Shown here: one piece after another, positions 1 through 8,442 of the stretch
Numbering within the stretch: position 1 is the first letter of the stretch
Layout: each line of letters begins with the position of its first letter
Program-made: the position numbers and the translations under genes
The notes under the pieces: generated by a model
What the model was told of the DNA's origin: nothing
What the model saw: only the letters and a program-made list of their open reading frames with translations
Database searches by the model: none
NCBI RefSeq assembly: GCF_003569785.1
Contig: NZ_KZ983991.1
Coordinates: 1-64,000 of the forward strand
Length of the DNA: 64,000 nucleotides
Reading direction: 5' to 3'
From: Leucobacter sp. wl10
GTDB taxonomy: Bacteria; Actinomycetota; Actinomycetes; Actinomycetales; Microbacteriaceae

Positions 1-303
1 CGAGGTTCACCGGTTTCGGCCGCCTGTGGACGAAGCCCGCGGCGGCCCGAGTCGCCCGCGGAGCTGCGCGGCCTGCGCGACGGGTCCGAACAGTCTCGGG
101 TTCGATACGGCATCCTCCTTTCACAAGCGCCTGGAGTCCGCCGCAGGGAGCCCGTCACCGATCTGGTGCCGGGCTCCGCGTCCGTTGCGAGCGCGCCATC
201 GTTCGATCTCGCCGGTGAGGCGATTCCGGCAACTCCGAGACGACGCGCCCGCGAACTCGGGTTCCGTCTGTTCCCGGCGCTCGCAAGGTGACACACTGTA
301 CTC
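1..303. other. Upstream region without a recognisable gene
   Basis: Open frames here overlap the beginning of the repair gene or run antisense to it, and none resembles a known family. The last 30 bases presumably hold the promoter and ribosome binding site of the gene at 304. I see no RNA gene or repeat. Confidence 0.4.
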
Positions 304-873
304 ATGGCCATCCACCTCACCGACGACGACGCAGCCGACGAACTCCTCACCGCAAACCCCCTCGCGCTCCTCATCGGCATGCTGCTCGACCAGCAGGTCG
401 CCATGGAGGTCGCGTTCGCGGGTCCGCTGAAGATCCGGGAGCGCATCGGCGCCGTCGACGCCCTCACGATCGCCGGGACAGATCCCGACGACCTCGTCGC
501 GGCGTTCAAGCAGTCCCCCGCGGTGCACCGCTTTCCCGGCTCGATGGCCGGCCGCGTGCAGACGCTGTGCCGGGCGCTGCTCGACGACTGGGGCGGCGAC
601 GCCTCGGCGATCTGGACCGAGGGCGATCCCGATGGCAAGACCGTGCTGAAGCGGCTCAAGGCGCTGCCGGGCTTCGGGGAGCAGAAGGCGAAGATCTTCC
701 TCGCCCTGCTGGGCAAGCAGTGCGGTTTCGACGGGGAGGGATGGCGCGAGGCCTCGGCGCCCTACGGCGAGGAGGGATCCTTCCGCAGCGTGGCCGACAT
801 CACCTCGCCGGAGACGCTGCTCAAGGTGCGCGAGACCAAGCGCGCCGCGAAGGCGGCCGCCAAGCGCGGCTGA
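304..873 (+). CDS. HhH-GPD-type base excision DNA repair protein
   Basis: This is a 189-residue cytoplasmic protein of the small actinobacterial HhH-GPD family, related to the helix-hairpin-helix DNA glycosylases that act in base excision repair. The N-terminal part carries the NPLALLIGMLLDQQV segment seen in this family. A helix-hairpin-helix-like stretch lies near residues 115-140 (LKALPGFGEQKAKIFLALLG). The C-terminus is Lys/Ala/Arg rich, probably a nonspecific DNA contact. The ATG at 304 is the first in frame and keeps the complete family N-terminus. There is no operon partner: the next gene runs the other way. Family assignment is fairly sure. The damaged base it recognises cannot be read from the sequence. 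Confidence 0.85.
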   Translation: MAIHLTDDDAADELLTANPLALLIGMLLDQQVAMEVAFAGPLKIRERIGAVDALTIAGTDPDDLVAAFKQSPAVHRFPGSMAGRVQTLCRALLDDWGGDASAIWTEGDPDGKTVLKRLKALPGFGEQKAKIFLALLGKQCGFDGEGWREASAPYGEEGSFRSVADITSPETLLKVRETKRAAKAAAKRG

Positions 874-1064
874 GCCGGCGAGGATCGTGCGAGCACGTCG
901 GGTGCCCGGCGGAGTTTCTGACGCGGTTCGTCCAGCCCCGGCGGTCTGGGCGGGTTCGGCGCTCATAGCCCCGGTACAGGTCCTCTCGCGCCCCTCGAGA
1001 GAGTGATGTCCGGGATCTCACGGCTCTCCGCCGCATCGGCGGCAGCGGATGCGCTTCCTCGGGC

Positions 1065-1994
1065 TCACGCCTCCGGGTCGTCGGTCGCCTGATCTGACGC
1101 GACCGACCGGGAGGTGAGAGGGAAGCGCGTGTCGGTGAGGCGCTCGGAGACCTCCCAGAGCCTCCCGGCGACGTCGGCGTCCCTCGCTCCGGGAGACGGC
1201 TCGGTCACCGCGGCCGGTCCGCGAACTCCACCGAGGCGGCTCGGGCCGATGAAGCTGCCGCCGGGCACGTCGCCGACCGCCGCCAGCAGCGTCGGCAGCG
1301 AGCCGCCCTCGGGGCCCTGAGCGAGCAGGGGTGCGCTGACCGCCGCCAGGGCGTCGAGGAGGCCGTTGCCGCTCGCGATTCGAAAGCCGGTAGCCGCCCA
1401 CCCGGGATGGGCCGAAGTTGCGATCACCGGCGAGCCGACGGCGGCCAGGCGGCGCTGCAGCTCGGTCGTGAACAGCAGGTTCGCCAGCTTGGATTGTCCG
1501 TAGGCGCGGAACGGGTGGTAGGTGCGCCTTTCCCACTGCAGATCGTCGAAGTCGATCCGGGCGGAACGGTGGGCGGCCGAGGACACCGTGACGATCCGGT
1601 TCGTGACCCGATCCAGCAGCAGGTTCGTCAGCGCGAAGTGTCCGAGGTGGTTGATCCCGAACTGGAGCTCGAACCCGTCCGCCGTGTGCCGCAGCGCGTC
1701 TGTCATGGTTCCGGCGTTGTTGATGAGCACGTCGACGGCGCCGTCGATGTCGGAGGCGAAGTCCCGGATCGAGGTCAGCGAGGCGAGATCCAGCCGACGC
1801 ACCTCGACCTCGCCATCCATCGTGGCCGCCGCGGCATGGCCCCGGTCCCGGTCCCGGACCGCGAGAATCACCCGCGCTCCCCTGGCGGCGAGCGAGGCCG
1901 CCGCCGCGCGGCCGATCCCGCTGTTGGCGCCGGTGACGACGATGGTGCGACCGGTCTGATCCGGCATCTGATGGGGCGAGGCGAGTGTCAGCAT
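1065..1994 (-). CDS. SDR family NAD(P)-dependent oxidoreductase
   Basis: This 309-residue short-chain dehydrogenase resembles the retinol-dehydrogenase/protochlorophyllide-reductase-like actinobacterial SDRs. Visible motifs are the cofactor-binding TGANSGIG (residues 21-28), NNAG (92-95), the structural Asn115, catalytic Ser138/139 and YxxxK (Tyr165, Lys169). The start at 1994 is preferred over upstream in-frame codons because TTGACA and TACATT, 17 bp apart, end seven bases before this ATG, which implies a leaderless message. It is divergent from a TetR gene with an inverted repeat between them, so that regulator very likely controls it. The substrate is unknown; TetR-SDR pairs often deal with small toxic organics. 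Confidence 0.88.
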   Translation of the reverse strand: MLTLASPHQMPDQTGRTIVVTGANSGIGRAAAASLAARGARVILAVRDRDRGHAAAATMDGEVEVRRLDLASLTSIRDFASDIDGAVDVLINNAGTMTDALRHTADGFELQFGINHLGHFALTNLLLDRVTNRIVTVSSAAHRSARIDFDDLQWERRTYHPFRAYGQSKLANLLFTTELQRRLAAVGSPVIATSAHPGWAATGFRIASGNGLLDALAAVSAPLLAQGPEGGSLPTLLAAVGDVPGGSFIGPSRLGGVRGPAAVTEPSPGARDADVAGRLWEVSERLTDTRFPLTSRSVASDQATDDPEA

Positions 1995-2001
1995 GGCAAC
2001 C

Positions 2002-2051
2002 AATGTATCCAGTGAAAACAATCTTGTCAACGGATACATCGCTGATAGGCT
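2002..2051. promoter_or_regulatory. Divergent overlapping promoters and TetR operator
   Basis: The reverse strand has TTGACA-17 bp-TACATT ending seven bases before the SDR start. The forward strand has TTGTCA (2024-2029), 16 bp, TAGGCT (2046-2051) ending six bases before the TetR ATG at 2058. A perfect 8-bp inverted repeat, ATGTATCC at 2003-2010 and GGATACAT at 2032-2039, overlaps both core promoters and is the probable TetR operator. Both transcripts would be leaderless or nearly so. Confidence 0.65.
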
Positions 2052-2057
2052 GTGCGC

Positions 2058-2639
2058 ATGACGTCATCGCGCCCCTACCACCACGGCAACCTGCGTCAGG
2101 CCGTGCTCGACGAAGCCGCGACGGTGGTGCGGGATCGAGGGGCCGCCGAGTTGTCGCTGCGCGAGGTGGCTGCCACGATAGGCGTCACGCACGCCGCGCC
2201 GCGCCGGTACTTTCCAGGCAGGCAAGAGCTTCTCGACGCCTTGGCCGCCGAGGGCTTCGCCCGGCTCGGCAACCGGTTGCGGGATGCCGTCGACGTCTCA
2301 CCCGACTACCCGACACAGGTTCAGGCCGTCGCAACCGCATATCTCGACTTCGCGACCTCGGAGGCGAACCTGGTCGAGCTGATGTTCGCCAACAAGCACG
2401 GGGCGTACGGCGAGGCCGTGAGCAGGAGCGCCGAGGTCGCCTTCGCTCCGATGCTGGACATGTTCCAGCGCGCCCGATTCGAAGGGCTGCTCGCGGACCG
2501 GAGCCCCGAGCGACTCTCGCTGATCTTCCTCGCCACACTCCAAGGCCTCGCCGGCCTCATCAACTGCGGCGTCATTCCACCCAGCCAGCTCGGCGAATTG
2601 ATCGACGAGGCTGTCCAGCAGTTCCCGCATCGGGTGTGA
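2058..2639 (+). CDS. TetR/AcrR family transcriptional regulator
   Basis: This is a 193-residue one-component repressor. Its N-terminal helix-turn-helix (about residues 8-55) opens with the YHHGNLRQAVLDEA signature typical of one TetR subgroup and ends with the recognition segment VTHAAPRRYFPGRQELL. The rest is a helical ligand-binding and dimerisation domain. ATG 2058 is preferred to the in-frame GTG at 2052 because a TAGGCT hexamer ends six bases upstream, giving a leaderless message. It is divergent from the SDR gene and shares an operator with it, so it probably represses both. The ligand is unknown, possibly an SDR substrate. Confidence 0.9.
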   Translation: MTSSRPYHHGNLRQAVLDEAATVVRDRGAAELSLREVAATIGVTHAAPRRYFPGRQELLDALAAEGFARLGNRLRDAVDVSPDYPTQVQAVATAYLDFATSEANLVELMFANKHGAYGEAVSRSAEVAFAPMLDMFQRARFEGLLADRSPERLSLIFLATLQGLAGLINCGVIPPSQLGELIDEAVQQFPHRV

Positions 2640-2953
2640 TTCGCCGCGGCGCCCTGACCCGGGCGCTTCTACGTCTCGCCCATCGACCACGAGCGCGCTC
2701 AGCCCCTCGTCGGTGAGGGTTCTGCCACGGAGGCCTCAGGCGACGTCACGGCATCGAGTCGGTCAATCCGGGCTGGGAACATCGCTCTCTGCGCGATACC
2801 TCTGTCGTGCCAGCCCCGTCCGCGACCGCGAACACGATCCGGGTACGCTCCACCTGCCCAGCCGAGACCATCGAAGCCCTCGTCCACGATGTCAGCAGCC
2901 CACGGGACGCACGACGCTAGCCGCTGCGGGTTCAGCACGTAAAGCGACTCAGG
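2640..2953. other. Gene-free stretch between two tetR genes
   Basis: About 310 bases lie between the 3' ends of two convergent TetR genes. Short open frames on both strands show no family resemblance and have no convincing ribosome binding sites. It may hold terminators or decayed coding sequence. I cannot name anything in it. Confidence 0.4.
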
Positions 2954-3538
2954 TCATGGTGCGTCGAGCAGCGCGTCGACCAGATGGTCTAGCGATGCGC
3001 GCGCTTGGCTGGTCGGAAGCCGACTGCTGAGCACGTGCACTCCGAGACCCTCAGCCGCTGCGAGCAGGATCGTCGCCGCCAAATCGGCATCTCTTCGGCC
3101 ATCAGCAGCGCGAACAAGCTCGGCAAAGTGGTTGCGCAGAAGCTCGTTGCCTTCTTCTAGGTAGTCGGCAGCATCGGGGTGTGTCGCGGCATAGGCTTGA
3201 AACGCAAGCGCAACGTGTCCGTCGTCTTCTTCTGAATCGTCAGTCGGGATCATCATGGCAAGCAGCGTCCGAAGCACCCGGTGCGGCTCCGGCTCCTCAC
3301 CCAGCAGAGCAAGCTGAGCGGTAACCCGAGCTTCATACCGCGCACTTGCAGTGCGCATCGCGAAATCCATCATGGAACCTTTCGACGGGAAGTAGTGCTG
3401 CACCATCCCCGCCGTGACACCCGCCTCGGTCGCCACATGACGCAGGCTGACGGCCTCCAGCCCGTCACGAGAGATCACTCTGAGCAACGCAGCTGCAATG
3501 TGCTGGCGACGCTCCTGATGATCAACGCGCTTCGGCAT
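2954..3538 (-). CDS. TetR/AcrR family transcriptional regulator
   Basis: This 194-residue repressor is of the BetI-like TetR type. The HTH lies at about residues 10-55, with the recognition helix around VTAGMVQHYFPSKGSMMDF, and a helical C-terminal sensor domain follows. It is divergent from the membrane-protein gene at 3694. A perfect 12-bp inverted repeat flanks the shared promoter region, so it most likely represses itself and that gene. On its own strand TTGTCA and AAAGAT, 17 bp apart, end six bases before ATG 3538, suggesting a leaderless transcript. The ligand is unknown. Lower GC here than in neighbouring housekeeping genes suggests acquisition by transfer. Confidence 0.88.
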   Translation of the reverse strand: MPKRVDHQERRQHIAAALLRVISRDGLEAVSLRHVATEAGVTAGMVQHYFPSKGSMMDFAMRTASARYEARVTAQLALLGEEPEPHRVLRTLLAMMIPTDDSEEDDGHVALAFQAYAATHPDAADYLEEGNELLRNHFAELVRAADGRRDADLAATILLAAAEGLGVHVLSSRLPTSQARASLDHLVDALLDAP

Positions 3539-3548
3539 GGAGTCATCT

Positions 3549-3612
3549 TTTCACATTGCAGTCGTATTGACAACAGGCTCATGATCGTTTACATTACGAG
3601 TGCAATGTGAAA
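3549..3612. promoter_or_regulatory. TetR operator around divergent promoters
   Basis: A perfect 12-bp inverted repeat is present: TTTCACATTGCA at 3549-3560 and TGCAATGTGAAA at 3601-3612, separated by 40 bp. Between the arms lies a strong forward promoter, TTGACA (3567-3572), 17 bp, TACATT (3590-3595), and a weaker reverse promoter for the TetR gene. The right arm falls on the predicted forward start site. Another degenerate half-site (TTTACATT, 3588-3595) lies next to the right arm, so two dimers may bind. Confidence 0.65.
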
Positions 3613-3693
3613 CAGGCGGGCCCAGCTCGGCGCAGTGAGACCGCATCGCGCCTGGAGCAGGGGCAGACGAAGCCGCCGGAGAGGACGGACCAC

Positions 3694-4347
3694 ATGACCT
3701 CGACTGACACGCCCACCCAGCCGATCACCCGGCGAGCCAGAATCCTCTCACTGATCAGACGCGCAGTCTCGATGGAGAAGATCATCTACGCGAACATCGC
3801 TAGGGCAGTCAGTCGACGCCCTGCGGTTCCGATCGGCGGAAAGGGGTTTCGTTTCCACACCCCTGTCCTCACGATTTTGTGGATTTTCATCATCCTCTCC
3901 GCTGTCGAACTCGTCGTCGTGGACTTGATTGTCCATCGTTGGCCGATCCCGAGAGTGATCTTTCTCGTGATCGGAATTTGGGGACTCGTTTGGATGTTCG
4001 GGCTGCTCTGCGGGTATTACATGCGCCCACACACAGTCGGCCCTTTCGGCGTCGAGATTCGCAATGGGCTGGATCTTGATGTACCGATCAGCTGGGATGA
4101 TGTGCACTCGGTAGCGATCAAGAAGCATACGTACGACTCAAAAGACCGGATAATCGCAGACGGCGACAAAGAAATCCTTGTAGTGCCGATTCTGAGTGAG
4201 ACAAACATCGAGATCGTGCTCGAGCGACCAACGTGCGCGACCCTGCCGGGCCTTCACCCGAAGGGCGGCCAGCACAATGTTTCGGTCATTCGCCTTTGGG
4301 CCGACGACCCCAGAAGCTTTCTTGATGAGGTTAGAAATCACATATGA
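3694..4347 (+). CDS. Two-TM membrane protein with PH-like cytoplasmic domain (hypothetical)
   Basis: This is a 217-residue integral membrane protein of unknown function. A basic N-terminus is followed by two hydrophobic helices at about residues 56-80 and 85-109. A C-terminal beta-rich domain contains a WDDV segment like those in bacterial PH-like membrane proteins. The start at 3694 is chosen because GGAGAGG lies about eight bases upstream; the longer frame from 3607 would begin inside the operator. It is expressed from the strong promoter controlled by the divergent TetR. AT content is higher than in neighbours and it sits beside a recombinase remnant and a tRNA, so it may be part of an integrated element. 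Confidence 0.7.
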   Translation: MTSTDTPTQPITRRARILSLIRRAVSMEKIIYANIARAVSRRPAVPIGGKGFRFHTPVLTILWIFIILSAVELVVVDLIVHRWPIPRVIFLVIGIWGLVWMFGLLCGYYMRPHTVGPFGVEIRNGLDLDVPISWDDVHSVAIKKHTYDSKDRIIADGDKEILVVPILSETNIEIVLERPTCATLPGLHPKGGQHNVSVIRLWADDPRSFLDEVRNHI

Positions 4348-4799
4348 TGCCCACGGGCATCGTCCGCTGCAAAGGCGCAGAACACCCCGGGCGTGCGTCA
4401 AAACGGAAGAACTGCACCCGGCGGGCCGTACCCATCGGGGGCGTCGAGAGACTGGTCGCCGACTGCTACCAGGACATCTCCATCACCGAGGCGCGGTACA
4501 CGGCCCCGGCCGCACAGGTCGAGGCCGCGTTCGATGAGCGGCTCGCCTCCCGCTCCCAAGAGCTGGCCGCGCTGACCGAGAACCGCAAACGCCTTCGGAA
4601 CGAGAGCGAGAAGCTGCTCGCAGCCCACCTCGCCGCCACGCTGCACCTGCAGGTCGGCTGCGCCACCACGTACGCGCGCACCGACGACCCCGGCAGGCGC
4701 CTCGCGAACCAGGCGCAAACGGGCGGCATCGAACTCGGGGAAGACGGAGAGGCCGCGATCCGCCTCGCCGGAGACACCTCACGACGTCGCAGGTTCTAG
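4344..4799 (+). pseudogene. C-terminal remnant of a large serine recombinase
   Basis: The frame encodes what looks like the C-terminal part of a large serine integrase. It shows the end of a zinc-ribbon (RKNCTRRAVPIGGVERLV), the CYQDISIT segment, and then a charged coiled-coil helix (LAALTENRKRLRNESEKLLAAH). The catalytic resolvase domain, with its nucleophilic serine, and the recombinase domain are missing, and the last 50 or so residues no longer look like the family. It is therefore a fragment. It overlaps the stop codon of the preceding membrane-protein gene and stops 14 bases from tRNA-Arg, which fits a decayed integrative element. Assignment rests on recalled family sequence patterns. 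Confidence 0.65.
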
Positions 4800-4813
4800 T
4801 GCGTCCGAAAGAG

Positions 4814-4886
4814 TGCCCCCGGCAGGATTCGAACCTGCGACCGACGGATTAGAAGGCCGTTGCTCTATCCACTGAGCTACGGAGGC
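4814..4886 (-). tRNA. tRNA-Arg (anticodon TCT)
   Basis: The reverse strand folds into a 73-nt cloverleaf. The acceptor stem pairs GCCTCCG with CGGGGGC (one G-T pair), the D stem pairs GCTC with GAGC, and the T stem pairs GCAGG with CCTGC around TTCGAAT. The anticodon loop CTTCTAA reads TCT for AGA codons. Position 31-39 in the anticodon stem is a C-T mismatch. CCA is not encoded. Confidence 0.95.
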
Positions 4887-4901
4887 AGCCAGTCCAGCGT
4901 A

Positions 4902-7301
4902 CTACGCCGCGTGCGGGCCCGAGACGCGTCGCCCTTCCGGGTCCGCTCGGAGCACGGATCTCGGCAGCAGAACCGCGCGGACGCGGGCCGAGCGGCCGGC
5001 GCCGTCGCGGATCCCGACCTTCGCCAGGCGGAGCAGTCCCGCGAGTTCCGGATCGGCGCCGGCTCCGCCGATCCCTCCGTATCGCTCCGCCGCCATCGCG
5101 TCGGCGAGGCGGCGCGCGGCCTCCGCCGGCCCGCCCGAGAGACTTCCGCGCGCCACCAGGTGGTCGACCAGCGCCTCCGCGGTCCGAGCCCTGGGTTCCG
5201 GCTCCCCGGCGGCGCGGAGCAGCAGACCGTGGTCGATCGCCGTGTCGCGGAACTCCGCCCAGACGCTCTGGGCCGGATGACGGCCCCGGGCGATCGAGCG
5301 CATTCTGCGGACCGCCCGCAGCCGCCGCACGACGATCGGGATCCCCGCGAGCACGAGCAGCAGGATGAGCGCAGCGCCTCCCGCCGGCCAACCGTTCCCC
5401 GGGGGCGCGGCTCCGGCGGCGGGGCTCGCCGGCTGCTCCACGGCCTCCTGGGGGCGATCCCGCCGGTCGGTCGGGTCGGTGGAGGGCGGCTCCGTCGTCG
5501 CGGCGGGCTGCTCCCCCGCCCCGGGCTCGCGCTCGACCGGGGGGCTCTGCTCCCCCGTGTCGGCGCGCACTCCCGCGCCGCCCGGCGTGGGCTCGAAGGC
5601 GACCCACCCCACGCCGTCGACGAAGATCTCGGGCCAGGCGTGCAGATCCCGGCCCCTCACGATGGTCTCGCCGCCCTCCGTGGAGCGCGCGGCGTAGCCG
5701 ACCGCGAGGCGCGTGGGCGCCCCGAGCTCGCGCGCCATCACCGCGAAGGTCGAGGCGTAGTGCACGCAGAAGCCGCGACGCTCGGTGAGCAGCCCCTCCA
5801 TCACGGCGTAGGGATCCTCGGGATCCATGTCGGGCTTGTACGGAGCGGACTCGTCGTAGGCGAACGCTCCGCTCCGGAACCAGCGCTGCAACGACAAGCC
5901 GAGCGCAAGACGGTTGTCCGCACCGCCGGCGACCTCGCGCGCCGCCCCCCGCAGGGCGTCCGGCATGCCGGGCGGCAGTTCCAGGTAGGGGGCGAGGCTC
6001 TCCGGTGCCTCCGCCGGATCGCCGAAGAGCGCGGTGGCCGAAGCCGGCAGCGAACTCGGGTCGACGGGCAGACGGCCGTCCGCGGCGATGAGCGGCCGGG
6101 ACACCGCGGTGTAGCGATCGCCGCGCCTGGTGATGGTGCGGTCCGCTCGCGCGGTACTGGACTCCGCGGTCCAGGACCACTGCGCCGGATCGAAATCCGA
6201 CTCTTCCGCGGTGACGCTCATCACGGATTGCGGGAGCGGCAGCCACGAGCTCAGGAGGCCCTCGACAGTGATGGTGATCGTGACGGGCGCGACCCGCGAG
6301 AATCCGATCGGCACCGGCGACGGCGGCAGCGTCGCGGAGGATCGCGGCGCGGTCACGTCGAGGCCGGCGGCGTCCGGCTCGTCCTGCGGCAGCCAGCGGC
6401 CGTCGGCGAAATCCGTGAGCGTCGCGAGGGCGAAGCGATGCGCGCCCGGCGTGTCGCTCGTGAACGAGAACGCCGGCGCGTTGCTGCGGCGACGCAGATC
6501 CTCGGCCAGCGTGATCGTGACGTCGGGGACGGTCCCCGAGACGGGGCCCGCGACGACCGCCGCGTTCCACACCCGATCCCGCGTGGGAGGTGCGACCGCG
6601 ACGGCCGCGGCCGCCAGCGCCGCCGCGACCGCGGCCGCCAGCAGACCAGGCAAGCTCGGCGAGGGCGCGCCGAGCCAGGCGAGCAGCGCCAGCAGCACGC
6701 CCGCCCCCAGCAGGAAGGCCCAGCCGACGGAGACCCCGTTGACGCCCGCGGGGACGAGCAGGAGCAGTGCCGTGACCGCCCCCGCGGCGAACGGCCTGCC
6801 CAGGCCGACGAGCACGAGGCACGTCAGCGCGGCGCCGAGCACCACCGCCAGCAGCAGCAGGTCCTCGAGGGCGCCGGTCGGTTCGAACGGCGTCGAACCC
6901 CTGATCACCTGCATGCGGGCCTCCGCCGTCGCTCGCAGGGGATCGCTCCACCAGGCCGCGAACCGGCCCGTGTCGACGAACCACCACAGCCAGCACAGGA
7001 GTCCGGTCGAGGCGCCGCCCGCAGCGGCGACGAGGCGGAGGCTGCGGCGCGACGCGCGCAGGAGGCAGGCCACGATCAGCGAGGCTCCGCTGATCAGGAT
7101 CGCGCGCGCCATCCACCCGCCGGGCGCGAACACCGCTCCCAGGCCCGCGATCACCAGCGCCCAGAGTGCGGCGCCGATCGCCCCCGCCAGCATCAGCTGC
7201 GAAGCGCTCGGAGACCAGGAGCTGGCCTCGGCACGCGGCACTCGATCGACCGTTCGCCGCCGCAGCCGGGGCCCCGGCCGCTTCCGGGCCGGCTCAGCCA
7301 C
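4902..7301 (-). CDS. TgpA-type transglutaminase domain membrane protein
   Basis: This 799-residue protein has an N-terminal block of about six membrane helices (residues 34-240), an extracytoplasmic transglutaminase-like domain, a low-complexity Pro/Glu linker (about 575-635), one further helix (642-660) and a cytoplasmic tail of the DUF4129 kind. In the transglutaminase core Cys512 sits in RRGFCVHYAS and His554 in LHAWPEIF, with FEPTP following where the acidic third residue is expected. It overlaps the DUF58 gene by eight bases and is third in the MoxR-DUF58-TgpA operon. Such operons are common in actinobacteria; the reaction they carry out at the cell surface is not established. Confidence 0.88.
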   Translation of the reverse strand: MAEPARKRPGPRLRRRTVDRVPRAEASSWSPSASQLMLAGAIGAALWALVIAGLGAVFAPGGWMARAILISGASLIVACLLRASRRSLRLVAAAGGASTGLLCWLWWFVDTGRFAAWWSDPLRATAEARMQVIRGSTPFEPTGALEDLLLLAVVLGAALTCLVLVGLGRPFAAGAVTALLLLVPAGVNGVSVGWAFLLGAGVLLALLAWLGAPSPSLPGLLAAAVAAALAAAAVAVAPPTRDRVWNAAVVAGPVSGTVPDVTITLAEDLRRRSNAPAFSFTSDTPGAHRFALATLTDFADGRWLPQDEPDAAGLDVTAPRSSATLPPSPVPIGFSRVAPVTITITVEGLLSSWLPLPQSVMSVTAEESDFDPAQWSWTAESSTARADRTITRRGDRYTAVSRPLIAADGRLPVDPSSLPASATALFGDPAEAPESLAPYLELPPGMPDALRGAAREVAGGADNRLALGLSLQRWFRSGAFAYDESAPYKPDMDPEDPYAVMEGLLTERRGFCVHYASTFAVMARELGAPTRLAVGYAARSTEGGETIVRGRDLHAWPEIFVDGVGWVAFEPTPGGAGVRADTGEQSPPVEREPGAGEQPAATTEPPSTDPTDRRDRPQEAVEQPASPAAGAAPPGNGWPAGGAALILLLVLAGIPIVVRRLRAVRRMRSIARGRHPAQSVWAEFRDTAIDHGLLLRAAGEPEPRARTAEALVDHLVARGSLSGGPAEAARRLADAMAAERYGGIGGAGADPELAGLLRLAKVGIRDGAGRSARVRAVLLPRSVLRADPEGRRVSGPHAA

Positions 7302-8442
7302 GAACCCGCGCCCCCGCCTCAGCTCGGGAGGCCCCCGTCCCCGGCCCGGGAGAGGGGATGGCGATCCGGTGCCAGCCCGAGGGGATCTCGACCTCGGGAG
7401 ACCGCTGCACCGCCAGCAGCAGGCCGCCGCCGTATCTCAGCAGCTCCTCGACGAGACGACGCGAAACGGTCCCCGCGACGACCGCCTCCACCCCCGCCAG
7501 GAGGATCTCGGTCGAAGGCGCCGAGGAGCCCGCCGTCGTTCGCACCTCGGCGAGCACGCGCAGCAGCTCGTGCTCGTTCCGGCAGAGGCGCGGCGCGTCG
7601 TCGCCGAGATGGAGACGAACCGAGCGCCCGCTCCGCATCCAGTGCGCCGCGAGCGTCGCCGCGGCCGACACGGCGAGCTCGAACTCGGCGTCGTCCGAGA
7701 AGGCATCCTCCGCCGTGATGAGCAGCAGCGACTCGTCGGCGCTCTCGGCGGTGTCGTACAGGTTGACGAGCAGATCCCCCTGCCGCGCGCTCTGCTTCCA
7801 GCGGACCTGCCGCAGCGCGTCTCCGCTGCGGTAGGCGCGAACAGCGCCACCGGGGGTGCCCGAGTCGCGCGCGGCGGCCGGGGACCCCGAGCCGTCGTCC
7901 GAGTCGACCCCCAGCCGGGGGTCCTCCAGGCGATCCGCGAGGGGGCCGATCAGCGCAGGAAGCACGAGCAGCTCCTTGCCCGCGTCGACCCGCACGGCCA
8001 CCGTCGCGAGTCCCAGCGGATCGGGGACCACGAGCCCGGCTACGCGGACGCGCAGGTGCCCGCGCCGCCGCACCGTCCAGCCGGCTCGACACGCCGCGGC
8101 CCGCGACCCCTCGGCGACGAGGGGCAATTCGAGCCGCTCCCCCTCGACCTCCCAGATCACTCGAACCGGGAGCGCGCGCGGCAGGCGGTGAACGGCCGAG
8201 GCCGTGAACCGCACCTCGTCGCCGACCGTCGGCGTGGCGTCGCTCGCCGAGAGCCGCACCTCGAATCGCGCGGCTCGCGAGAGCACGAACGCCAGCAGCA
8301 CGGCGAGCACCGCCATGGCGGCGGGCAGGGCGGCGAGAAACCACAGGTCCCGCAGCCCGATCACGAACCAGCCCGCCCCGAGCCCGACTGCGGTGAGGGC
8401 GAAGCCCCTGCCGCGACGGGTGAGTGCGACGCGCATCGTCAC
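7294..8442 (-). CDS. DUF58 domain-containing protein
   Basis: This 382-residue protein has two N-terminal membrane helices (about 12-50), a beta-rich stretch, and then the DUF58 region around residues 195-260 containing YRSGDALRQVRWKQSARQG, the family signature. DUF58 proteins resemble von Willebrand A-like domains and work with MoxR ATPases, perhaps in assembling or activating envelope complexes. It lies between the moxR-like gene (4-nt overlap) and the transglutaminase gene (8-nt overlap), so all three are translationally coupled. The call is firm at family level; the molecular role is not known. Confidence 0.9.
   Translation of the reverse strand: MTMRVALTRRGRGFALTAVGLGAGWFVIGLRDLWFLAALPAAMAVLAVLLAFVLSRAARFEVRLSASDATPTVGDEVRFTASAVHRLPRALPVRVIWEVEGERLELPLVAEGSRAAACRAGWTVRRRGHLRVRVAGLVVPDPLGLATVAVRVDAGKELLVLPALIGPLADRLEDPRLGVDSDDGSGSPAAARDSGTPGGAVRAYRSGDALRQVRWKQSARQGDLLVNLYDTAESADESLLLITAEDAFSDDAEFELAVSAAATLAAHWMRSGRSVRLHLGDDAPRLCRNEHELLRVLAEVRTTAGSSAPSTEILLAGVEAVVAGTVSRRLVEELLRYGGGLLLAVQRSPEVEIPSGWHRIAIPSPGPGTGASRAEAGARVRG

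Noticed and set aside
4814..4886. tRNA-Arg as a pseudogene because of the C-T pair in its anticodon stem
   Set aside because: All other stems and invariant positions are intact and the anticodon loop is normal, so it is most likely functional.
4860..7718. Long open frame antisense to the TgpA-type gene (950 residues)
   Set aside because: It is an Arg/Pro-rich frame caused by high GC on the strand opposite a clear gene. No family motif or ribosome binding site is visible.
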